This document shows positions 56,284 through 64,000 of a DNA stretch of 64,000 bases, piece by piece. Positions within the stretch are counted from its first letter, which is position 1. Each line of letters opens with the position of its first letter. Origin of the DNA: a virus; IMG/VR virus record IMGVR_UViG_3300044630_005137, positions 1 through 64,000 of that record. The stretch is one strand, 5' to 3'. The notes below the pieces were generated by a model, which was not told the origin of the DNA, searched no databases, and saw only the letters and a program-made list of their open reading frames with translations. The position numbers and the translations under genes are program-made.

Positions 56284-59200
56284 TATCCATTACCTACTCT
56301 TCTATTTACTCCCGCTGCCATTTCTTTTAATCTCATTTCTTTATGTATTTGAGTTGCAACATCTTGTGCTGTTACATTAGTTCCATTTAATTCTACACTA
56401 ATATTATATACTGAACCTGATACAGCCGCCGATGCATTTGGATTAAATGGGTTCATATTGGCTGGAATTACTGCTTCATTTTTATGAAGCATTGCCAGCA
56501 TATTTGCAGGAACCATATTGATTCCATTTTCAAACATTGGAACACCTAGATTTGAAAGAGAATTAACCATTCCACCATTTGCAAATTTTGGTCTAATTGA
56601 ACCAAACTCAAGCAATTTTTTAAAAGTATTATTAATAGCATCCATGAATGGAAGGTTCCTGCTATGTAAATCCGTTTTCATTAATCGGGATAAATCATGT
56701 GGGTAAATTCCTTGGGGCAAAGCCGCGCCTCTAACTACAGAGTAGAATTCATCTGCAGTGTTAGCTCTTTGTGGTCCAGGTGTTCCCCTCTTGTCCCCTC
56801 TTACAGTAAATTTTTTGCCCCCAACTGCAATTCTTTGTCCTCCGCCAAGTAATTCTACTAATTCTGGGGGTAAGGTTGATGTAAATTCATCATACATTCC
56901 ACCAATAGAAAGTGGTGTCGGAACTTGTTCTGGGAGTACGTCTATCTTATAAAGACCAGCATTGCTTCCACCCATCCAGTTTCCTGCTTTATCTCCTGTA
57001 AGGTTTAAATGAGCATCGCTAGCATAGTGTGCTGCCATTTTTGAAGACAAACTCCAGTATCCACCAAGCTTGCTATGTGCTTCGGTAGCTTTATACATTG
57101 CAAGGGGTTGATTTGGATCTAGTCCGTGGGCTGCGGCGTATGCTTTATTTGCAGCTTTAGAAAACTCCGTGGTGACTGTTTCTGCAGTTTCAGCTCTGCT
57201 AATTTGTCCTTTACCCATTAAGCCTAGCATTGTCATAAAATATTCTTTTGACACGTCTTTAATTGCTGGGTCTCCGTTTTTGTTTAATATTTCCCACGCT
57301 TCTCCCCAATAATAATTGTAAGCTCTAGACAAATCTGTTCCTGGCGGACTAAAAAATGTAGTTGGGGCATCAGTTAGTGCACGATCTCCAGATAAAACCA
57401 TCTCTGGAATAGAAGCTCCCCTTGCTTCAGCATACTCCATTGCTTTTTTCTGTAAGTTTCTAATAATTGTTTTACTTGCTTTAGAGGATTTCATTGATGA
57501 GACAGCAGGTCCGCCAGCACCAGTTGTAGCATTTGCCAAACGTGCAGAGTTTGCTACACCAGTAGCTCCCATTCCAACTCTTGCGCCGAGACCAAATCCC
57601 ATAAAATTAAATGGCAGCAATGATGCAGATAAGTTATCTCCCTCTCTGCTTTGGCCAGTAGCTTTTCTTAAAGCAGCAACTGCTCCAAGTGGGTCTGAGG
57701 CCATCCATGAAGTAAGTGGTGATCTAGAAAGAATTGCTTGAGCTTCATCTTGTGATTCAGTTAATCCAGATACATATCTTTGTAGCCAATTTTGTTTTTT
57801 AGATGTTGGCTCTCCATACTTATGCTTATGTCCTACTGGACCACCTTTGTGGAATCGCTTAGCGTTCATTTCAATAATCTTGGCTCGCATTGCGGTCTTA
57901 GATAAATCGTTAAGGATTTGGCTTGCTACCTCACTTGCAGAACCCATGCCAGCATCTACGTACTTATACTTATCGTGTCTACTATAGCCTATAGTTCCAT
58001 CGCTACCTAGCCACGAGTATGCAGGACCGTCAGAAACTTTTATTGGCTTAGTAAGTTTAGCAGCAGTCTTTGCTGCCCCTCCGTAGTTCCTAGCCATTTC
58101 GTATGCGTACTTAGCATAGGCAGTAGTACCTTTACGAGGTGCTTGTATTAGTGTATTTGTAAGAGCGTCATGAGGATGTGGATGGACATAGCCACCGTCG
58201 TGCATACCAACCGTAAATCCTCCGCCGCCGCCTAACAATCCGCCAGACCATGCAGATGCGCCAGAGCCAATTAGTGGAGGAGTATACTTGTCTATACCCA
58301 TTCCTGGAGACTTGAATTTCTTTCTCTTCTTAGGCCAAGAAGGAATGCCTGGTCCGCCACCTTCGCCAAAGGCTTGAACCATTCCTCCACCTGCAAACTT
58401 TTTAGGGATATTTATCCTACTGCCTTTGTAAACTGTATTGCCTAAAAGATAATCAGGATTTAATTCAGCAAGTACTTTTGAATCAATATTAAGACTTTTT
58501 GCAATTTGTGATAAAGTTTGATCTTTTTCTACCACATGAGTTGTTCGTTGATTTACAGCTGCAGATATAGCATCTTCAATTGCTGTAAGTGGAGAAGGCA
58601 TAAAGTTGGGTCTTGCATAGGCTACTAGGGCATTGTCCCCTACAGATTCTTTTGTTAAGTAATACCCACTTTGGCTAACTCTGTCTCTTATATTTCCATC
58701 AACAGTAGATATACTAAATTGTTCTACGCCGCTATAACTCTTTTCTCTTTTAACTTCAGTTGCAATTGCGGCATGTCTTATTCTATTCGTATCAGAATCA
58801 GAACTTTGCTGAGCCCAATTTAAATACATAATGTCGCCAGGCTTTGGAGGATTTTTTAAAATCCTAGCCCAGCCAGCTTTTGCTTTATCCTGTTTAGATT
58901 TTTCTCTTTTTGCTTGATAGGCATGATATTTTTTATAATACTCATCCGCAGCTTTTTCATACCTTTCAATATCTTTTGGATTCCCATAGTATTTTCCAGT
59001 ATCATAATTTACTCCAACGTTAAAGTCAGAAGCTCTTGGCGATTCGCCTACATCATCCGAAGCAGATCGATCATCTATTTTTGTTGGTATTGTTGTAGCA
59101 ACATCTACAAGCTGACCTAATCCTGCAAAACTTTTAGCACCGTCTGCTGTATAAAAAGTATCTGGTATTTTAACGCCAGACATGTGTGCGGCCCACTGAA

Positions 59201-62200
59201 CAAATGTTCCACACCATGCAAATGCTTTTGCTCCAAGGTCTTTTATGCTATTGAGCCATCTTGAATATTTTGTTATATTATTACCCTCTGCGCCATATGT
59301 TTTGCCCATTACTTCTTCTTCAGTTCCAAGTTGAGAAATTGCTGTATCTATAAATCTTTTAGCAGTACCAAGTGGTGATTTAACATCTTTTAATGTTGGA
59401 TCTTTACCTATTTCTTTTAGTAATGCTTGTCCGCCAGTTGAAAATTTTTGAACTTGGCCTCCATTTGCAAACCGACCAGCATTTATATCATCCATTGCTT
59501 TTACGCCATACTTTGCAACAGAAGATGCCTTGATCACATATTCTCCATGTGAAAGCATCGCTGGAATAGAGTCTGATGTTGCAGTTCCTGGACCTCTAAC
59601 CTTACCTCCGCTAGCATATGTTGGACTGATATCTCTTTGGTACTGAATACTTCCATCATTTAAAACTAAGAATTGTTTTTTAACTCCATTAGCTTCTTCT
59701 AAAGTAAATTGTTGTCCTGGTTTATATCCCTTTTTTGCTGCAAAGTACTTTACTGCGCTTCTATCATTAAATAATGGTGTGTTCCAATCAATATATTTTT
59801 TACCTACCGCGTCCTTTGCGGTTCCAGCATTTATTGGATCTTTATAAGTTCCGCCACCACGAATTGCTGCAACTATTTCTTCGGTCATTTTCTTTATTGA
59901 GTACCCCTTGCCACCAGTAATCTGATCAGCAAACTTTGTTACTGCGGCAACATCTCTATCAAATATAGAAAGTGTGTCTTTATTTACAGATACTCTTGGA
60001 ACTATTCCTGCAGTGCCAGCGTCTGGCAATCCAGCAGGTTTAGATTCTACATATACTTTCTTTACAGTTCCATCTTTATTAAAATATTCAGCAAAGGCTG
60101 ATCTTATGTCCTTTGCAGTTTGGCTATTTCCAGTTCCTGCCACACCAATTTGTTTAAGCAAATTATCAAGTCTGCCCAGAAGTTGTACCTCTGAATCTCT
60201 TTTTGCTTTGCTATCTGGTAACAGATTATTTGTTATTCTTAGTGTAGTTATCTCATCATAAGTATCTTTAAAGCCTTTAATTAGATCTGCAATTTTAGTT
60301 GCGCTTGCTGCGCCATCTTGCGCTCCCTCGAACTTTTGGGCTGCTGCATCGGCTTTTGCTTGTTTTGCATCTATTTTCTTTTGCTCAATAGCCTTTAGTC
60401 TAGCTGCTTCGTCCTCTATTGCTTTTTGAGTTAGGTCAAACTGTCTATTACTAGTAAGTTGATCTATTTCTATTCTTGCTCTAGCTGCGCCAGCCTGATC
60501 TCCACGAGATATAGCGTCTGCATATTCTATTTGAAGCTTTTGTAATTCTAACGCATAGTTTGATGCATCTTGAGTTGCTCTTAAAGACTCTAATTTTTTA
60601 TTTTTTTCATCTTCAATAAGACTAATTTTTTTAGCAATTAATTTTAATTCTTCTTGAATATTTTTCTGTGTGGCAGCAGCAGCTTTTTGTGATGCGGCGG
60701 AAGTAGCTGCAATTGATTTTTGTAGCTTATTTAATATCTTTCCAACAGATCCATATGTGCTTCCGTCCCCAGCGGCTTTAGTTAATCCATCAATTCCTTC
60801 TCCAACTGCTGCAGTAAATCCAGCTAGCTTTATAGCTAATTCGCCATCAAGGTACTTAAGGTCTAGACCGATTCCAGAAGTAGATAGTTTTATTTTTGCT
60901 AAAATTGATTTTATTGAATCAAATTTATTTGTAATTTTTGCTAACTCTGGACTCATATCTTGTATTACTTTAAAAGTTTCTTCTCCTATTGCAGCATTAA
61001 AATTAGGAACATCTTTTTCTAGATTTGCTAAAGATATTTGATATGCCTCATACTCATCAATGACTTCACCAGTTGCATTCTTTGTTCCAATAAGTGCTTT
61101 AGTACTAGAGTCAAATGTACTTATAACACTTTCAAGACCAGATATAACACCCTTCTTGTATGCATTAGTATCTGCAAAAGCATTGGCATATCTATCAATT
61201 AGGCCAATGAATGTTAAATCTACGCCTCTTTCAAATAAGTTATTTTCTTCCTTCCATTGCTTAGTAAACCACATTGGTTGTTTTGCAAGATTATACTCAA
61301 AAGATCCCTTTGACCAACCAGTTTTTGGTTCAGGCTTTAATGTTTCTAGTAAATTTTTAACAGCAAACTCAGCCGCTGTGGCTTTATCTGTAATTGCACC
61401 AAATCCGCTATTGGCCAACAATTCATAAGATTTTGTGGCTTTCTCGCTATTAGCAATTGCTCCGTAAATCATTCTATTTGCTTGCTCTACACTCAAGCCT
61501 CCTGCAATAAATTGTGCTTTTTGGTTGTTTATTAAAGTTTGAAGCTCTCCAGTGCTTGAAGTTCTATTAATTGATTCAATTAAATCTTTAAGAGCCGCGC
61601 CTTCTTCTTTTGCTTTCTTCATGTCTTCTACTGATTGTGGTATACCAGGCATTCCTATGGAGCTGCTTCTTCCTCCTTGTGCCGCAGCATTTGCCAATTT
61701 TTGTTTTTCAATATACTCTGTAAGGTAGTTATTAAGATTAAAGTATGATATTCCAGCTTGTTCAGCACCGTCTTTAGTAATGCCCAAAGACATTGCGGCA
61801 TCCTGTTGAGCATTATTATATTTCTTCCAAACATCAAAGCCAATTAAAAGAACTGATATGACTACACCAACACCTTTAAGAATTTTAATATATTTACCTA
61901 ATTGTGCTCCTAACTTAGATATTGCATCTTTAAAGCCTTTAGCAGCTTTAATTGCAGCCATAGTTGCACTAGTGGTTGTTTTTATTTTGTTTCCAACTGT
62001 TAACCATGGGACCATAGGGATTATAGTTGATGCGGCCATAATACCTAATCCAGCATTCATTCCAGACATTTCCATGCCAAGCATATTAACTTTTTCCTGC
62101 TGCATCATGTACATTCCGCCCATGTTGCCAGCCATACCGATACCCATCTGGGCACCCATTCCCATTCCGCCTCTTATTTTGGTATCAAGCCCTGCTGCTT

Positions 62201-63998
62201 GTGCAGACTTTTTATCATGGATATATCCGTCGGCGTCCATGTACTCACGTTTTCTGTAGCCCAAGGTTCCAACTTTACGGCTCTTTGTTCCATCTTGCCC
62301 AGTCTCTTTCCAATCGCCAACCATTCCAGGACCAGACATAGATATTGGCATAATTTGGCCAGGTCCCATTAGATAGTTTGCACCTGGATATGCAGCCGAA
62401 TAGCTTCTAGCTTGATGTCTTAATATACCGTCCTTAATATCTCTTGTATTTGTTTTTACCCAATTAGAAAGGAATGAAGCATTTAGTCTTGCAGATGCTA
62501 CTTGGGATTTTGCAAAATCTCTATATGCGCTATTAATGTGAGTTGCTGATGTTGCAATTCCATATCTTAAACCTACTGTGCCGACCTTAATTGATTTAGT
62601 TAAAGAATCAAACGCTCTAGTTACTCCTGCTGGTAGCTGACCTATTTGAGAAAGCTTTAAGGTATCTATAATCTGTTGAGATTGACCAGTTGCTACTGAA
62701 CCAAAAGCGTTACCAGCAACTCCAGATCCTCCAACATAAGGAACTCGGATGACCTGCATTTGAGGGTTTCCTGAAGATGTGTATCCAGATCCAGATGGAG
62801 GATTATAAGATGCAGTTCTTGCTGCTCTTAATCTATCATCTTCAGCTCTTTTTGCTGGGTTTCCTGATCTCTGTGACCCTTTTTTATTCTTAGCGCCATA
62901 TGCATATCTTCCTGATCTAACTGGGCCTCCGCCGATTGGGCCACCACTATTTCTTTTAGCTGCAACATGAACTGCATGCAGCGGACCAAAATCAGTTGCA
63001 TCATCCATTCCATTTTCAAATCTTTGTAGCAATTTGATATATGGGGCTCTGTCTTCTCTCGGCAACGTTGCAACAAACTTAATAAGTTTTGGATGCATCT
63101 TTTTCATTGCGGCTTTTATTTTTCTGTTATACTGCTTAGATGTCATTCCTGCAGCAATTGGTGCTGTGTTTACTGCAAAGTCTTTCCTGGCTCCGCCTTT
63201 AACTCCAAGCAGATTTATCATAGCTTGATCTATCATAGAAGGAAGAGACTCTGCGTGTGCGGTATTGCGTGAAGCTTTAGGGAATACTCCTGCTGCTCCG
63301 ACATCTGCCAAAACATTTCCATAAACATTGCTTGGAGATAAATCCTTATTATTCATAACTAAAGATGCAATTGTTTGTCTAATCATTTCATCTTCGGTAA
63401 AGACTGTTCCTCCAGTAGTAAACCTTTTATCAAACGGTGACTCAACACCGAGCAACTTTGATTTGCCACTTGGGTCTAATGGATTTGATATTGTTTTAAT
63501 TGTTTGCTCAGGAGCATCAAGCCCAAACACTTCTCTAGCCATTCTAGTTCCGTATACCTCAGCTTTAGCAGATATTTCATTTGGAACACCCTTAAAGAAC
63601 TTAAGTCTACCTTCGGAGTCTCTGTATAATCCAGAAACACCAGGTATTGGATAACTCATTCCAGAGCTTGGTGAAACCATGTGTCCATATTTAACGGGAG
63701 GCAAATCTTTAAACGATCCAGTTGCTGTAGCCCTTGACATTTCACGAGATTGCTCTAAAATATCAAGTTGCTTACCTGGCGGTAATAATTTTAACAATGG
63801 GGATATGCTAGTCCCTCTATCTCTGCCCGCTACTGCTTCTTTAATCCACGGGTACTTAATCATATCGGCTTCACGCTTTTTAGCATATTGAGCTTGCTGA
63901 GCCAATCTAATAGACTCTAGTCTTGCAGAGAGTGGAGGAACCACTCCGTATGAAAATCTACCTGGAGATACAGATCCACCTGGAATCATACCTCCCAT
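56283..63998 (-). CDS. tape-measure protein with enzymatic domains (partial)
   Basis: At least 2571 residues; the first Met shown lies at the window edge, so the true start may be outside. Residues 120-240 look like a HipA-type kinase fragment (GLYRDSEGRLKFFKG, NNKDLSPSNVYGN). Hydrophobic segments occur at 635-675 and 705-725, and a coiled coil at 1105-1225. The tape-measure signature VRGPGTATSDSIPAMLSHGEY is near 1467. A CHAP peptidase follows with C1596 (FAWCGTFVQW) and H1742 (RIRHAAIAT), a LysM domain at 1820-1867, and an ADP-ribosyltransferase-like stretch at 2300-2390 (MYKATEAH, YWSLSS, YDEFTSTLP). It sets tail length and travels with DNA into the cell, so these domains could act at the wall and inside. 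Confidence 0.85.
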   Translation of the reverse strand: MGGMIPGGSVSPGRFSYGVVPPLSARLESIRLAQQAQYAKKREADMIKYPWIKEAVAGRDRGTSISPLLKLLPPGKQLDILEQSREMSRATATGSFKDLPPVKYGHMVSPSSGMSYPIPGVSGLYRDSEGRLKFFKGVPNEISAKAEVYGTRMAREVFGLDAPEQTIKTISNPLDPSGKSKLLGVESPFDKRFTTGGTVFTEDEMIRQTIASLVMNNKDLSPSNVYGNVLADVGAAGVFPKASRNTAHAESLPSMIDQAMINLLGVKGGARKDFAVNTAPIAAGMTSKQYNRKIKAAMKKMHPKLIKFVATLPREDRAPYIKLLQRFENGMDDATDFGPLHAVHVAAKRNSGGPIGGGPVRSGRYAYGAKNKKGSQRSGNPAKRAEDDRLRAARTASYNPPSGSGYTSSGNPQMQVIRVPYVGGSGVAGNAFGSVATGQSQQIIDTLKLSQIGQLPAGVTRAFDSLTKSIKVGTVGLRYGIATSATHINSAYRDFAKSQVASARLNASFLSNWVKTNTRDIKDGILRHQARSYSAAYPGANYLMGPGQIMPISMSGPGMVGDWKETGQDGTKSRKVGTLGYRKREYMDADGYIHDKKSAQAAGLDTKIRGGMGMGAQMGIGMAGNMGGMYMMQQEKVNMLGMEMSGMNAGLGIMAASTIIPMVPWLTVGNKIKTTTSATMAAIKAAKGFKDAISKLGAQLGKYIKILKGVGVVISVLLIGFDVWKKYNNAQQDAAMSLGITKDGAEQAGISYFNLNNYLTEYIEKQKLANAAAQGGRSSSIGMPGIPQSVEDMKKAKEEGAALKDLIESINRTSSTGELQTLINNQKAQFIAGGLSVEQANRMIYGAIANSEKATKSYELLANSGFGAITDKATAAEFAVKNLLETLKPEPKTGWSKGSFEYNLAKQPMWFTKQWKEENNLFERGVDLTFIGLIDRYANAFADTNAYKKGVISGLESVISTFDSSTKALIGTKNATGEVIDEYEAYQISLANLEKDVPNFNAAIGEETFKVIQDMSPELAKITNKFDSIKSILAKIKLSTSGIGLDLKYLDGELAIKLAGFTAAVGEGIDGLTKAAGDGSTYGSVGKILNKLQKSIAATSAASQKAAAATQKNIQEELKLIAKKISLIEDEKNKKLESLRATQDASNYALELQKLQIEYADAISRGDQAGAARARIEIDQLTSNRQFDLTQKAIEDEAARLKAIEQKKIDAKQAKADAAAQKFEGAQDGAASATKIADLIKGFKDTYDEITTLRITNNLLPDSKAKRDSEVQLLGRLDNLLKQIGVAGTGNSQTAKDIRSAFAEYFNKDGTVKKVYVESKPAGLPDAGTAGIVPRVSVNKDTLSIFDRDVAAVTKFADQITGGKGYSIKKMTEEIVAAIRGGGTYKDPINAGTAKDAVGKKYIDWNTPLFNDRSAVKYFAAKKGYKPGQQFTLEEANGVKKQFLVLNDGSIQYQRDISPTYASGGKVRGPGTATSDSIPAMLSHGEYVIKASSVAKYGVKAMDDINAGRFANGGQVQKFSTGGQALLKEIGKDPTLKDVKSPLGTAKRFIDTAISQLGTEEEVMGKTYGAEGNNITKYSRWLNSIKDLGAKAFAWCGTFVQWAAHMSGVKIPDTFYTADGAKSFAGLGQLVDVATTIPTKIDDRSASDDVGESPRASDFNVGVNYDTGKYYGNPKDIERYEKAADEYYKKYHAYQAKREKSKQDKAKAGWARILKNPPKPGDIMYLNWAQQSSDSDTNRIRHAAIATEVKREKSYSGVEQFSISTVDGNIRDRVSQSGYYLTKESVGDNALVAYARPNFMPSPLTAIEDAISAAVNQRTTHVVEKDQTLSQIAKSLNIDSKVLAELNPDYLLGNTVYKGSRINIPKKFAGGGMVQAFGEGGGPGIPSWPKKRKKFKSPGMGIDKYTPPLIGSGASAWSGGLLGGGGGFTVGMHDGGYVHPHPHDALTNTLIQAPRKGTTAYAKYAYEMARNYGGAAKTAAKLTKPIKVSDGPAYSWLGSDGTIGYSRHDKYKYVDAGMGSASEVASQILNDLSKTAMRAKIIEMNAKRFHKGGPVGHKHKYGEPTSKKQNWLQRYVSGLTESQDEAQAILSRSPLTSWMASDPLGAVAALRKATGQSREGDNLSASLLPFNFMGFGLGARVGMGATGVANSARLANATTGAGGPAVSSMKSSKASKTIIRNLQKKAMEYAEARGASIPEMVLSGDRALTDAPTTFFSPPGTDLSRAYNYYWGEAWEILNKNGDPAIKDVSKEYFMTMLGLMGKGQISRAETAETVTTEFSKAANKAYAAAHGLDPNQPLAMYKATEAHSKLGGYWSLSSKMAAHYASDAHLNLTGDKAGNWMGGSNAGLYKIDVLPEQVPTPLSIGGMYDEFTSTLPPELVELLGGGQRIAVGGKKFTVRGDKRGTPGPQRANTADEFYSVVRGAALPQGIYPHDLSRLMKTDLHSRNLPFMDAINNTFKKLLEFGSIRPKFANGGMVNSLSNLGVPMFENGINMVPANMLAMLHKNEAVIPANMNPFNPNASAAVSGSVYNISVELNGTNVTAQDVATQIHKEMRLKEMAAGVNRRVGNG

Positions 63999-64000
63999 GT

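Noticed and set aside
1-64000. Prophage or temperate lifestyle
   Set aside because: No integrase, excisionase with integrase, or CI-like repressor was seen; the MerR/excisionase-like gene at 41033 lies in the replication operon without an integrase.

Overview
The window reads as part of the genome of a lytic, long-tailed (siphovirus-like) double-stranded DNA phage of an actinobacterium. Phage identity rests on a terminase pair, a giant tape-measure gene with minor tail genes beside it, a CHAP endolysin with a holin, and a phage-style replication block. The actinobacterial host is inferred from a WhiB-family regulator, a proteasome-like peptidase, many promoters placed so that the transcript starts at or next to the AUG (leaderless mRNAs, common in Actinobacteria), and exported proteins with actinobacterial-looking signal peptides. 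The sequence is clearly AT-rich. No integrase, repressor, portal, capsid or head-maturation gene is visible, so the head genes must lie outside the window.

Nearly everything is on the minus strand and is read from high to low coordinates. (1) 64000-42537: tail module, with the tape-measure protein (cut by the window edge), distal tail and hub-like proteins, two very large fibronectin-type-III-like tail proteins and three small proteins. (2) 42528-42447: a promoter and a leader holding a perfect 26-bp palindrome, which starts the next module. (3) 42446-28700: replication, recombination and nucleotide metabolism, with a metallophosphoesterase, DNA-binding proteins, DnaB-like helicase, DnaG-like primase, a candidate ssDNA-binding protein, DnaE-type polymerase, RecA, SSB, a Cas4/RecB-like nuclease and a RuvC-like resolvase. 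(4) 28705-26389: terminase small and large subunits. (5) 26134-25543: three tRNA genes (Met-CAT, Arg-TCT, Lys-TTT). (6) 25523-20900: an accessory block with an SDR, a glycosyltransferase, a flavin-dependent halogenase, an SNase-like nuclease and a small heat-shock protein. (7) 20635-11977: exported and lysis proteins, WhiB, a GPx-like protein, the proteasome-like peptidase and an exported subtilase. (8) 11773-929: thioredoxin, an exported coiled-coil protein, many 30-80 residue proteins (a large share Cys-rich), two prolyl-hydroxylase-like oxygenases, GroES, a glycosyltransferase and a nucleotidyltransferase.

Only two genes are on the plus strand: a hypothetical protein at 109-453 and a JmjC/cupin-type oxygenase at 2141-2680. 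Between the convergent ends of the first plus gene and the minus-strand block lies about 475 bp of non-coding AT-rich DNA (454-928) with a terminator at each edge, palindromes, direct repeats and three 10-bp iterons.

Genes are packed with ATGA, TAATG and TAGTG overlaps, so translational coupling is the rule inside operons. New transcripts start at consensus promoters tucked against or into the end of the preceding gene. The enzyme content (three 2OG-Fe(II) oxygenases, halogenase, glycosyltransferases, FkbM-like methyltransferase) suggests extensive modification of proteins or glycans. The set of Sec-exported proteins suggests the phage alters the host envelope during infection. More than twenty small genes without an obvious family are described individually. 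Short genes absent from ordinary length cut-offs were read directly from the sequence.
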